A stretch of DNA of 9,040 nt from Niveispirillum sp. (GCA_016463045.1 JAEMSB010000147.1:1-9040), one strand, 5' to 3'; positions 1-6,832 are shown, numbered from the stretch's first letter. Notes: generated by a model not told the origin, from the letters alone. Numbers and translations are program-made.

Positions 1-270
1 GAGCGGCACCAGCAGCGACAAGGCCAGCAGCAACGGCACCGGCAGGGCGGCCAGCAGGGCGAACAGGCAGGGGACGTCGCTGGGCGCCGGCATATCGCTG
101 GTCTTCACCGGCTTGCCGTCAGCATCCAGCAGCAGCGTTACATCCTGTACAGCACCCGTACAGATGACCAGCGGCAGGCCGCCATCGCCCAAGGCCGACA
201 GGTCGGGCATATAGCCGGGGGGCAGCATGGCCCGCAGCAGCAGGGCACAGAACAGGGTCCAGGCGGCCAT
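1..270 (-). CDS. DUF2946-like small membrane/exported protein (C-terminus cut by window edge)
   Basis: The reverse strand is open from the window edge up to an ATG at 270, giving 90 residues with no stop seen. The protein begins with a hydrophobic stretch (about residues 3-18) running into LLRAMLPPGYMPD. It then has a VICTG motif at residues 35-39, a D-PC motif near residue 68, and a second long hydrophobic segment (69-90). This order (RAL/MxPxGYMP, ICTG, PC, hydrophobic segment) is what I associate with the DUF2946 family, small proteins of unknown function often found near metal or TonB-receptor genes. I chose ATG 270 because GGGCGGA lies just upstream. An in-frame ATG at 327 would add 19 residues but sits at the predicted transcription start and has no ribosome site. 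The gene diverges from the pseudouridine synthase gene. Its function is unknown and its C-terminus lies outside the window. Confidence 0.65.
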   Translation of the reverse strand, partial: MAAWTLFCALLLRAMLPPGYMPDLSALGDGGLPLVICTGAVQDVTLLLDADGKPVKTSDMPAPSDVPCLFALLAALPVPLLLALSLLVPL

Positions 271-326
271 TGTCCGCCCGATACGACAGATGCCCTGTAT
301 GGCTGATTGTAAATCCCATCCCCACA

Positions 327-346
327 TGCGCGCTGAAATGCGCGCA
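327..346. promoter_or_regulatory. 20-bp inverted repeat over the -10 region (operator candidate)
   Basis: The arms TGCGCGC and GCGCGCA are perfect 7-bp complements separated by TGAAAT. The dyad covers the candidate -10 and start point of the leftward DUF2946-like gene and lies about 80 bp before the rightward pseudouridine synthase gene. An RNA hairpin is possible, but no U-tract follows on either strand, so a protein-binding operator is the simpler reading. The binding factor is unknown. Confidence 0.45.
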
Positions 347-363
347 GACGGGCGTCCTGTCAA
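335..363 (-). promoter_or_regulatory. Candidate sigma-70 promoter of the DUF2946-like gene
   Basis: Read leftward, a perfect -35 TTGACA (358-363) is followed after 17 bp by a weak -10, CATTTC (335-340). The predicted transcription start falls near 328, giving a leader of about 58 nt to the ATG at 270. The poor -10 and the dyad lying over it suggest a promoter that needs or receives regulation. This is inferred from consensus matching only. Confidence 0.35.
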
Positions 364-424
364 GGCATGTGGCCTGCGACGCGACAGCACGCTATGACTG
401 GGCGACGACGGACGGAGCAGGTGA

Positions 425-1105
425 ATGTCTTACACAGCGCAGGACATGCGCGACCGGGTGCTGTACGAGGATGAGCGCGTCATCATCCTGAACAAGCCCT
501 ATGGGCTGCAGGTCCATTACGGGACCAAGTGCACCGACCATCTGGAACTGTACCTGCCCCTGATCCAGGGGGACCGACCGGAGCCGCCGCGTCTGGCCCA
601 CCGGCTGGACAAGGAGACGGCGGGTTGCCTGGTCCTTGCCCGCGATGTAGAGGCGGCGGCGCGGCTGGGTGCCATGTTCCTGGATGGGCGGGTCCGGAAG
701 ACCTATTGGGCGGTCACGATGGGGGGGCCGACGGTCGTGGAAGGGGTGATCGACCTGCCGCTGGGTAAGGTCCGGGTGCCCGGCACGTCCAAGATGGTGG
801 TGGATGTGACGGCCAAGCCCGCCCTGACCCGCTGGAAACGGCTGGGACAGTCCGACGGCCTGTCGCATATGGAACTTTATCCCCGGACAGGGCGCATGCA
901 TCAGTTGCGCGCCCATTGCGCCTATATGGCCATGCCGATCCTGGGGGACCGCATCTATGGGGCGGAGATGCCGCCGCCGGTACCGTTGCACCTGCTGGCC
1001 CGGTCCATCCGCTTTCCGTCCTTGGACGGGGCGGGGGAGATCATTGCGACCGCGCCACCCCCGCCGCATATGGCCGAAACCCTGGCCGCCATGGGATGGG
1101 CATAG
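425..1105 (+). CDS. RluA-family RNA pseudouridine synthase
   Basis: This 226-residue enzyme should isomerise specific uridines in rRNA or tRNA to pseudouridine in the cytoplasm. The family signature HRLDKETAG is at residues 59-67, with D62 as the expected catalytic aspartate. It is followed by the RKTYWA strand (91-96), the PRTGRMHQLRAH motif (153-164), LGD (173-175) and LHLLARSIRFP (188-198), all typical of the RluA fold. No N-terminal S4 domain is present, so it is a compact, single-domain member, and the RNA target cannot be assigned from sequence. The start at 425 is supported by GGAG and AGGTGA just upstream. The gene ends one base before a strong hairpin terminator shared with the convergent spt gene, so it appears to be monocistronic and unrelated to the lipid genes. 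Confidence 0.9.
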   Translation: MSYTAQDMRDRVLYEDERVIILNKPYGLQVHYGTKCTDHLELYLPLIQGDRPEPPRLAHRLDKETAGCLVLARDVEAAARLGAMFLDGRVRKTYWAVTMGGPTVVEGVIDLPLGKVRVPGTSKMVVDVTAKPALTRWKRLGQSDGLSHMELYPRTGRMHQLRAHCAYMAMPILGDRIYGAEMPPPVPLHLLARSIRFPSLDGAGEIIATAPPPPHMAETLAAMGWA

Positions 1106-1140
1106 AAAAAGCCCCGCAGGGATGGTCCTGCGGGGCTTTT
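1106..1140. terminator. Bidirectional rho-independent terminator
   Basis: A perfect 14-bp stem (1107-1120 pairing with 1127-1140) carries a GC core, GCCCCGCAGG, and a 6-nt GATGGT loop. The outer A/T pairs supply a T-run on both strands: TTTT at 1137-1140 for rightward transcription and TTTTT read leftward over 1106-1110. It therefore serves both the pseudouridine synthase gene ending at 1105 and the spt operon ending at 1163. Confidence 0.93.
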
Positions 1141-1162
1141 CATTATCGGCAGAGGCCGAGCT

Positions 1163-2380
1163 TTACTCGGCAGCGGTCTGTACCAGGGCCGGCTGCACGT
1201 TCAGCTGACGGGCCACCTTGCCGAACAGCTCGATCGCGGTGTCGATCTGCTTGGTCGTGTGGGCGGCGCTGACGCTGGTGCGCAGCAGCGACTGGCTGTT
1301 GGGCGTGGCCGGTGGCAGGGCGAGGTTGAGATACAGACCCTCTTCCAGCAGACGGTTCCAGAAGGTGATCGCCAGCTCAATCGAGGGCAGGGAAACCGCC
1401 ACGATGGGGTTGACGTCGGGACCGACCTGGAAGCCCTTGTTCCGCAGGCCTTCATACAGGCGCTTGGAATTGGCCATCAGCTTGGTACGCAGGCCCGGCT
1501 CTTCCTGCATCCGCTCCAGCGAGCGCAGGCAGGTGGCGATGACCGACGGCGGCAGGGACGCCGTGAACATGTACGGACGGCAGGCGACGCGCAGCACGTC
1601 GAAATCCGGCAGGTCGGAGACGCAGAAGCCGCCGACGGCGCCCAGGCTCTTGGAGAAGGTGCCGACGATGAAGTCGACATCATCCTCAACGCCCACTTCC
1701 TGCGCCAGACCACGGCCCGTATCACCCAGCACGCCCATCGAATGGGCCTCGTCCACCAGCAGGTAGACGCCATTCTCACGCTTGACCTGGGCGAATTCCT
1801 TTAGCGGTGCCACATCGCCCAGCATCGAATAGATGCCTTCGACCACCACCAGCTTGTTACCGGGATGATCGGCGACGCGGCGCAGACGCTTGTTCAGGTC
1901 TTCCGGGTCGTTGTGACGGAAGCGGATGACCTGGGCCGGGGTCATCTTGGCCGCGTCATAGATGCTGGCATGGCTGTCGCTGTCCAGGAACAGCAGGTCA
2001 TCCTTACCCACCAAGGTGGAGATGATGCCCAGGTTCGCCTGATAGCCAGTCGTGAAGACCATGCAGTTTTCACGGCCGTAGAACTTTGCCAGTTCCCGCT
2101 CCAGCGCCGCATGGCCGTCGTAGCTGCCATTGGCGATGCGCGAGCCGGTGGTGCCCGTGCCAAACGACTTCAGCGCTTCGACACCCTTGTCGATGCAGCT
2201 CTCGTCGAAGGTCAGGCCCAGATAGTTGTTGGTGCCGAGCAGGATCGTGCGGCGACCGTTCAACATGCCCTCCGTGGGGGAGAGCATAGCATCGAACTTT
2301 ACCGTGAACGGGTCACGGCCGGCGCCAGCAATGCGGTGATAATGCTCGCGGAGCTTGGTGTACTTGGCAAGGATCGTCAT
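1163..2380 (-). CDS. spt: Serine palmitoyltransferase (alpha-oxoamine synthase family)
   Basis: This 405-residue PLP enzyme should condense L-serine with a long-chain acyl thioester to 3-ketosphinganine with loss of CO2, the first step of sphingolipid synthesis. Visible family features include GTNNYLGL (49-56), GTGTTGSR with the glycine-rich turn (74-81), H137 in DSHAS (cofactor stacking), EGIYSMLGD (181-189), DEAH with D210 and H213, TFSKSLG with the Schiff-base lysine K244, and R367 in the late LLRTS motif. AONS and KBL share this fold. The assignment to Spt rests on the neighbours: an ACP gene ends 3 bp upstream, followed by a reductase and an acyl ligase, exactly as in the Caulobacter ceramide locus. 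No biotin or threonine genes are present. The enzyme probably accepts acyl-ACP rather than acyl-CoA. It is the last gene before the terminator. Confidence 0.88.
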   Translation of the reverse strand: MTILAKYTKLREHYHRIAGAGRDPFTVKFDAMLSPTEGMLNGRRTILLGTNNYLGLTFDESCIDKGVEALKSFGTGTTGSRIANGSYDGHAALERELAKFYGRENCMVFTTGYQANLGIISTLVGKDDLLFLDSDSHASIYDAAKMTPAQVIRFRHNDPEDLNKRLRRVADHPGNKLVVVEGIYSMLGDVAPLKEFAQVKRENGVYLLVDEAHSMGVLGDTGRGLAQEVGVEDDVDFIVGTFSKSLGAVGGFCVSDLPDFDVLRVACRPYMFTASLPPSVIATCLRSLERMQEEPGLRTKLMANSKRLYEGLRNKGFQVGPDVNPIVAVSLPSIELAITFWNRLLEEGLYLNLALPPATPNSQSLLRTSVSAAHTTKQIDTAIELFGKVARQLNVQPALVQTAAE

Positions 2381-2383
2381 TTC

Positions 2384-2635
2384 TCAGGCGTGCCCCCGGA
2401 GTTCCGATATGGTCCTGGCCAGGTCGCCGATGGTTTCGACCTCCGCGATCCGTTCCATCGGGATCGAGACATCGAACTTATCCTCGAGCACCATCACGAA
2501 ATCCATGACGGCCAGGCTGTCCAGGCCGAGATCACGCGTGATGCTGGTCTCCGTCGTAACGGTGACCGGCGTTGGCAAGGTCTTGACCAGGGCGGCGATG
2601 ATGGTTTCGACGATGTCGTTGACGTCGGTAGTCAT
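2384..2635 (-). CDS. acpR: Dedicated acyl carrier protein for sphingolipid synthesis
   Basis: This is an 83-residue acidic acyl carrier protein. The phosphopantetheine site DLGLDSLAVMDF places the prosthetic group on S40, and the helix II sequence MDFVMVLEDKFDVSIP is typical of type II ACPs. It is distinct from the usual fatty-acid-synthase AcpP (the attachment motif is usually GADSLD). Its position immediately before spt suggests a specialised carrier that delivers the acyl chain to Spt, as described for AcpR in Caulobacter. The ATG at 2635 has GGGGCG about 7 nt upstream. A longer reading from a TTG at 2680 has no ribosome site and would run over the candidate -10, so I rejected it. The gap to spt is 3 bp, so translational coupling is likely. 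Confidence 0.88.
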   Translation of the reverse strand: MTTDVNDIVETIIAALVKTLPTPVTVTTETSITRDLGLDSLAVMDFVMVLEDKFDVSIPMERIAEVETIGDLARTISELRGHA

Positions 2636-2677
2636 TAAAGCGCCCCGGAAATCTGTCAGACTAGGTTGTTGCAGTGG

Positions 2678-2705
2678 CAAATAGGTCGGTGCCCCCCGAC
2701 CTCAA
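2678..2705 (-). promoter_or_regulatory. Candidate internal promoter for acpR-spt
   Basis: Read leftward, TTGAGG (2700-2705, 4 of 6 to TTGACA) and TATTTG (2678-2683, 3 of 6 to TATAAT) are 16 bp apart. The predicted start lies about 35-40 nt before the acpR ATG. If real, it lets acpR-spt be expressed separately from the genes upstream. The evidence is consensus only and the -10 is weak. Confidence 0.3.
2683..2702. promoter_or_regulatory. 20-bp perfect inverted repeat before acpR
   Basis: AGGTCGG and CCGACCT form perfect 7-bp arms around TGCCCC. The dyad sits almost exactly between the candidate -35 and -10 of acpR-spt, the position used by MerR-type activators and many repressors. No T-run follows on either strand, so it does not look like a terminator. 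If transcription starts further upstream, it would instead form a leader hairpin about 50 nt before the ATG. Confidence 0.5.
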
Positions 2706-2785
2706 TCCTAAAAAGCGTCACTTTCCGGTAAGGTAATTGCAACGCCGAAGGATGCAAGAGCAAACCACAAAACGCATGGAACACC

Positions 2786-2801
2786 TGTGACAGATGACAC
2801 A
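2786..2801. promoter_or_regulatory. CRP/FNR-family-like 16-bp site upstream of acpR-spt
   Basis: TGTGA-CAGATG-ACACA matches the CRP half-site spacing TGTGA-N6-TCACA with one changed base. It lies in the cerR-acpR gap, about 150 bp before the acpR ATG and 80 bp upstream of the candidate -35. A second similar site occurs before mlaA at 8306-8321. The factor is unknown, and the match could be chance. Confidence 0.3.
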
Positions 2802-2844
2802 GCGCAGGGTAATTTCGCAACAGTTTGCAGCGAACTTTGTTCAA

Positions 2845-2862
2845 ATCGCTATATCCAGCGAT
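2845..2862 (-). other. Short inverted repeat spanning the cerR stop codon
   Basis: ATCGCT and AGCGAT pair around ATATCC, with the cerR stop codon (2849-2851) inside. Read leftward, the stem is followed only by TTTGAAC, so at best it is a weak terminator or an mRNA 3'-end stabiliser. It fits the idea that acpR-spt has its own promoter. Confidence 0.25.
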
Positions 2863-3793
2863 GCTCCCGATACCATTTTGCCGCACCCGCAAACCCTTCA
2901 CGCAGCCCGACGCGGGGTTTCCACAGCGATTCAGGCGGCATTTGCTGCGACGCGACAGACCAGTCGGGATGGGTGATTTCCCGCGTTTTGGGGTATGTCA
3001 GCATCACCGCTTTGCCCGTCACGGCGGCGGTGAGGCTACCGGCCAGTCCAATGGCGCGCAGGAGAGGGACAGGGACCCGGACACGAGCCGCGCGATGACC
3101 CACCGCATCCGCAGCGCAATCCAGCAGCGTTGCCCAGTCATAGCCGGTAGTCACCCCGTCACACAGGGCGTATTCCTGCCCCTGCGGCCCGCCGGGTTTG
3201 GCCAGGGCGGCGATGGCATCGGCGGCATCCGCGACCTGCACCATGGCCAACCTCGCCTCCGGCCCGCCCAGTACAGGCACGACAGGCCCGGCGGCGGCCT
3301 TGAACAGCGACAGGGTTTCGCGGTCCCAGGGGCCATAGATGGCGGGCGGGCGGATGATGCACCAGTCGGCGCCGCCATAGGCCGCTAGTGCCGCCACATC
3401 TCCCGCCCGCTTGCTGGCGGCATAATGCGACAGGTGCGGCTGGGTCGCGGCTTGGCTGGAGATCAGCAGCAGGCGGGCAGCGGGTGCGTGGGTGGCGACG
3501 GCGCGACCGATGGAAGCCGAACCGCCCTCATTCACGGCGAAGAACTGTGCCCGGTCCCTGGCCTTGATCAGGCCGGCGCCATGGATGACGACATCGGCAC
3601 CCGTGACCAGCCTTGTCAGGGCCGCATCATCGCGCAGATCGCCTAGCACCAGTTCGGGCCGGACATCGGCCAGCAGCGGATGCACCGGATCCTGACGCAC
3701 CAGCATGCGGACGGCAAAGCCGGCTCGGTTCAGGGCCGCCACGATGTAGCGGCCCAGAAAGCCCGTGCCACCCGTGATGGCGGCGACCTTCAT
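2849..3793 (-). CDS. cerR: NAD(P)-dependent epimerase/SDR-type ceramide reductase
   Basis: This 314-residue extended-SDR protein is the probable reductase that converts the 3-keto group of ketosphinganine or oxidised ceramide to a hydroxyl. The Rossmann dinucleotide motif GGTGFLG is at residues 8-14. The catalytic YAASK gives Y124 and K128, preceded by serines S112/S113, and RPPAIYGPWDRE is the usual motif after the active site. I chose the ATG at 3793 because MKVAAITGG starts the first beta strand directly and the ATG lies 2 bp after the stop of the ligase gene. A longer open frame to 4003 is only a shadow of the ligase gene. No ribosome site precedes the ATG, so translation probably depends on coupling with the upstream gene. 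The specific substrate is inferred from synteny with Caulobacter cerR. Other NAD-epimerase activities cannot be excluded by sequence alone. Confidence 0.8.
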   Translation of the reverse strand: MKVAAITGGTGFLGRYIVAALNRAGFAVRMLVRQDPVHPLLADVRPELVLGDLRDDAALTRLVTGADVVIHGAGLIKARDRAQFFAVNEGGSASIGRAVATHAPAARLLLISSQAATQPHLSHYAASKRAGDVAALAAYGGADWCIIRPPAIYGPWDRETLSLFKAAAGPVVPVLGGPEARLAMVQVADAADAIAALAKPGGPQGQEYALCDGVTTGYDWATLLDCAADAVGHRAARVRVPVPLLRAIGLAGSLTAAVTGKAVMLTYPKTREITHPDWSVASQQMPPESLWKPRVGLREGFAGAAKWYREHRWI

Positions 3794-3795
3794 GA

Positions 3796-5529
3796 TCAGG
3801 CGGACAGAAGCGCGTTGGCGCCGAACTCGCCCGCCAGCAGCATCTGCTTGGCCTTGGTGCGCGACAGCTTGCCGGACGAGGTCTGGGGCAGGGAGTGGGT
3901 GGGCACCAGCACCACCTTCACCTCCAGCCCGTGGGCGGCGCGCAGCACGCCCTGCACCTGGGCCGCCAGGGCGGCGCGGGCCTCTTCCTGCGTCGGGCGG
4001 CACTGCACCAGAACCACCACCTGCTCCCCGCCATCACCATCGACGGAGAAGGCGACAACGTCGCCGCTGCGCAAGCTGTCGATGGAATGTTCGGCGGACC
4101 ATTCCAGGTCCTGCGGCCAGATGTTGCGGCCATTGACCAGGATCAGGTCCTTGGCCCGGCCCGTGATAACGATCTGACCATCGCAGATGTAACCGAGGTC
4201 GCCCGTGTCCAGCCAGCCATCGGCGGACAGCACCGCCGCCGTTTCCTCCGGCCGGTTGAAATAATCGCGCATCAGGGAGGGCCCGCGGGCGAACAGTCGG
4301 CCCACCTGCTTTTCGCCCAACACCTTGCCATCAGGGTCGCGCACTTCGATCTGATGGCCCGGCAGGACGGGGCCGTTCAGCACGAATTCACGCTCGCGCT
4401 CCGTCTGGGGGCCCGGCGGCACGGCGACTGCGTCGCCTTCCAGTCGGTCCAGATCGACCCGATCAGTGACCAGCCCAACGCCCAGCGGGGCGAAGGACAG
4501 GGCCAGCGATGCCTCTGCCATGCCGTAAGAGGGGACCAAGGCACCGGCGCTGAACCCACGCGGTGCAAAGGTTTCCGCAAACTTGCGCAGCACGCGCGGG
4601 CGCACCATGTCGCCACCGATGCCGGCCCCGCGCCATGTGGACAGGTCGATACCTTCGGTGGACGCCGTCTCCGCGCGCCGGGCCGCAAGCTCGTACCCGA
4701 AGCTGGGGCTATAGGACAGCGTACCGCCATTGCGGGTGATCAGGTTCAGCCATAGCAGCGGACGGCGGGCAAATTCGCGGGTCGGCAGATAGTCGATAGA
4801 AACCTGACAGACCAGCGGGGTCAGCAGGAACCCGACCAGCCCCATATCGTGATAGAGCGGCAGCCAGGAAACACAGCGGTCAGCCGCCGTGATCTTCAAG
4901 CCATGATGGGTGATGGCATAGGCATTGGCCATCAGGGCACGCTGCGTCACGGCCACGCCCAGGGGGAAACGTGTGCTGCCAGAGGAGAATTGCAAGTAGC
5001 AGAGATCATCGGGACCGACGGTCGGCAGCTCGATCCCCGCCCCATCGACATCATCGAACACGGCAAGCGTGCCTACGGCCTTCATGTCCAGGCCATCGGC
5101 GGCGGCCTTGACCCAGTCGGCCAGCGAGGCCGGCGACAGGACGGCGGCGGCCTCGGCCCCCTGCATCATGCGGCGAATATGCTCGATATAGGCATCCTTG
5201 CCACCGAACGCCGCCGGCAGGGGCAAGGGGGCGGGGACAAGGCCCGCAAACTGGCACGCCGTGAAGGCGCGCATAAAGTCGCCATCGCTTTCAGCGATGA
5301 TGGCGACGCGGTCGCCCTTCACCAGTCCCTTGGCCAGCATCTTCCGTGCCAGCGCGACACCCTGTTCATACATCTGCGCGTAGGGCAGCGCCTCTGTCAG
5401 TTCACCCTTGCCGGAATAGAAATTCAGGCCGGTTTCCCCGCGCGACGCATATTCAATCGCTTCCGGCACCGTGGCGAAATCAGCCAGGCGGGAGGCGAGC
5501 GCATGCTTGGAAGGGGTGGGGCTGACCAT
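3796..5529 (-). CDS. aasR: Fatty acyl-AMP ligase / acyl-ACP synthetase
   Basis: This 577-residue adenylate-forming enzyme should activate a free fatty acid with ATP and load it on the neighbouring ACP. The motifs run in order: phosphate loop SSGSTRFPLGVAVT (182-195), SWLPLYHDMG (221-230), PSYGMAEASL (333-342), GWLDTGDLGY (438-447), GRAKDLILVNGRN (457-469), and SSGKLSR with the expected catalytic lysine K554. SWLPLYHDMGL and the LSYSPSFGYELAARR segment (271-285) are typical of fatty acyl-AMP ligases rather than acyl-CoA synthetases, which fits delivery to an ACP. In the Caulobacter locus this gene (aasR) has the same place. I chose ATG 5529, with GGAACAG 6 nt upstream. A 36-residue extension to 5637 is low-complexity and begins at the predicted transcription start. 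Stop to cerR start is 2 bp. Confidence 0.87.
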   Translation of the reverse strand: MVSPTPSKHALASRLADFATVPEAIEYASRGETGLNFYSGKGELTEALPYAQMYEQGVALARKMLAKGLVKGDRVAIIAESDGDFMRAFTACQFAGLVPAPLPLPAAFGGKDAYIEHIRRMMQGAEAAAVLSPASLADWVKAAADGLDMKAVGTLAVFDDVDGAGIELPTVGPDDLCYLQFSSGSTRFPLGVAVTQRALMANAYAITHHGLKITAADRCVSWLPLYHDMGLVGFLLTPLVCQVSIDYLPTREFARRPLLWLNLITRNGGTLSYSPSFGYELAARRAETASTEGIDLSTWRGAGIGGDMVRPRVLRKFAETFAPRGFSAGALVPSYGMAEASLALSFAPLGVGLVTDRVDLDRLEGDAVAVPPGPQTEREREFVLNGPVLPGHQIEVRDPDGKVLGEKQVGRLFARGPSLMRDYFNRPEETAAVLSADGWLDTGDLGYICDGQIVITGRAKDLILVNGRNIWPQDLEWSAEHSIDSLRSGDVVAFSVDGDGGEQVVVLVQCRPTQEEARAALAAQVQGVLRAAHGLEVKVVLVPTHSLPQTSSGKLSRTKAKQMLLAGEFGANALLSA

Positions 5530-5580
5530 GGCGTACTGTTCCGAACAAGGGGGCGCGAGGCCCGAACCAGAGGATTGAAT

Positions 5581-5602
5581 GCCGTTCACAGCGTGTAACG
5601 GC
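5581..5602. promoter_or_regulatory. Inverted repeat in the acyl-ligase leader
   Basis: GCCGTT and AACGGC form perfect 6-bp arms around a 10-bp centre. The repeat lies within the candidate leader between the promoter at 5643-5671 and the ATG at 5529. It could be an operator or a weak leader hairpin. No function is assigned. Confidence 0.3.
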
Positions 5603-5642
5603 AAAAGCGTGCCCCCAACATAGGGAGGCCCGTCCATGCCGG

Positions 5643-5671
5643 CTCATACCAGAGCGGGAGGTTTCGGGCAA
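5643..5671 (-). promoter_or_regulatory. Candidate promoter for aasR-cerR
   Basis: Read leftward, TTGCCC (5666-5671) and TATGAG (5643-5648) each match the sigma-70 consensus at 4 of 6 positions, with an ideal 17-bp spacer. They lie in the 175-bp gap between the transferase gene and the ligase gene. The predicted start is near 5636, leaving a leader of about 107 nt to ATG 5529. An in-frame ATG at 5637 falls on that start, so leaderless translation is an alternative. Confidence 0.4.
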
Positions 5672-5704
5672 TCAGCGCGGATGTAGGGGCACCCTTGCCA
5701 CCTG

Positions 5705-6832
5705 TCAAATGGAGCGGGACAGCCATTCCGCCAGCAGCGTCGCGTTATGCCGCCCTGGATTATTCACCGACAGGTCGAAATTCGCCGCAAAGGCCTGTTC
5801 CTGTGCGGCCCGCCATTGCGGATGGCTGGCGATGGCATCGTCCAGATGCATCAGCAGATCATCAACCGTGTCCAGTACAGGCCCGAAGGTCCAGAACCGG
5901 TAATTGGCGTTGTCCCGCCAAGTAACGGCATGGGCGTTCAGGAACACGCATGGACGCGGTTTGCACAGGAACTCATAGACCTGACTGCTGACATCCCCGA
6001 GATAGAGGTCTGCTGCCATTGTGTAGGTCATGTCGCAACTGGCATCGCTGCCCAGATCAATGCGGATATGATCCAGCCCCCTGAATCGCTCAAACGCAGC
6101 CAGCTTGCCCGGCGTCACCGGGTCGAACAGCCGCATATGGGGCGCGAAAATCAGGTTGTACCGGTCCTGGCGAGCCATGATCTTCAGAATCATCATGCCA
6201 AAGCGTGGCCAGGACCCCAGCGTTGCAGAGAAATGCGGGTTGTAGAGGATGGTGGGCCGGCCATTGCCGAACAGGGGTGGACGTTTGTCTGCCAGCCGGT
6301 TGACAGCGTCGAACTTCGTATAGGCGGAAACCGCATAACGGTTCGCCGTCAGGTATCCCGCCTCCACCATGCGTTGCGCGCTTTTCGGGCTGGGGATCAG
6401 GTTGAAGTCGAACTTGGCGACGCGGGGGTCAAAGGTGACGTCCCGATCACCGGCGCCATGTTCGGTATTGATGAATTTGGGCCGCCTGACGCCGAACCGG
6501 CGCAGCAAGAGGCTGGTCTTGTCCGTCGACACCAGCGCGTCATAGCTATTCAGCAGCCCGCGGTTATGGAACAGCGACCACGCCTTGGGCGGCACCGGCA
6601 AGGTGCGGAAACACCGGTAGAGGCGAATGCCAAGCGGTTGCGGCATCAGGCGCAGGCTGACCCTGGCACCGGGATAAAGTGGGATGAATTGCTGGATGTA
6701 ATCCAGATGGTCCTGGCTGGGGGCCAGAATGTCCACCTGCCAGTCCGGCCGCAGAATGGACAGTTCCAGGGCCATCGGCAGGGAATGCAGGATCTGGTGA
6801 CTCTGACTGTTGTAGAGAAACCCGATCCTCAT
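5705..6832 (-). CDS. TagF-like CDP-glycerol glycerophosphotransferase-family protein
   Basis: This is a 375-residue protein with a GT-B-type layout. The landmarks are an EHGAGDRD segment (124-131, candidate catalytic histidine H125), NPHFSAT (199-205), FAPHMRLFD (229-237), and DLYLGDVSSQVYEFL (275-289). The last two parallel the PHPxxR and TDYSSxxFDY motifs of CDP-glycerol:polyol glycerophosphotransferases. No transmembrane segment or signal peptide is visible, so it should act on the cytoplasmic face. The true donor and acceptor are unknown. Teichoic acid is not expected here, so the product is probably a headgroup on a lipid or surface glycan. The neighbouring ceramide genes make a ceramide-linked acceptor plausible but unproven. 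Its ATG overlaps the flippase stop by 4 bp (ATGA), implying coupled translation and a shared pathway. Confidence 0.7.
   Translation of the reverse strand: MRIGFLYNSQSHQILHSLPMALELSILRPDWQVDILAPSQDHLDYIQQFIPLYPGARVSLRLMPQPLGIRLYRCFRTLPVPPKAWSLFHNRGLLNSYDALVSTDKTSLLLRRFGVRRPKFINTEHGAGDRDVTFDPRVAKFDFNLIPSPKSAQRMVEAGYLTANRYAVSAYTKFDAVNRLADKRPPLFGNGRPTILYNPHFSATLGSWPRFGMMILKIMARQDRYNLIFAPHMRLFDPVTPGKLAAFERFRGLDHIRIDLGSDASCDMTYTMAADLYLGDVSSQVYEFLCKPRPCVFLNAHAVTWRDNANYRFWTFGPVLDTVDDLLMHLDDAIASHPQWRAAQEQAFAANFDLSVNNPGRHNATLLAEWLSRSI

Noticed and set aside
392..1069. 225-codon frame opposite the pseudouridine synthase
   Set aside because: The + strand frame has complete RluA motifs. The opposite frame is Arg/His/Pro-rich shadow.
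1163..2380. Assignment as 8-amino-7-oxononanoate synthase (BioF) or KBL
   Set aside because: The fold is shared, but no biotin or threonine-degradation genes are nearby, and the ACP/ligase/reductase neighbours match the ceramide locus.
2683..2702. Reading the acpR-upstream dyad as a terminator
   Set aside because: No T-run follows the stem on either strand, and the stem is only 7 bp.
2787..3098. Small + strand frames across the cerR-acpR gap and the cerR 3' end
   Set aside because: No ribosome site and no family resemblance. They run antisense into cerR and across regulatory-looking sequence.
3794..4003. 70-residue N-terminal extension of the reductase
   Set aside because: It is Pro/Arg/Gly-rich and lies entirely inside the ligase coding region. 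The Rossmann motif begins properly after ATG 3793.
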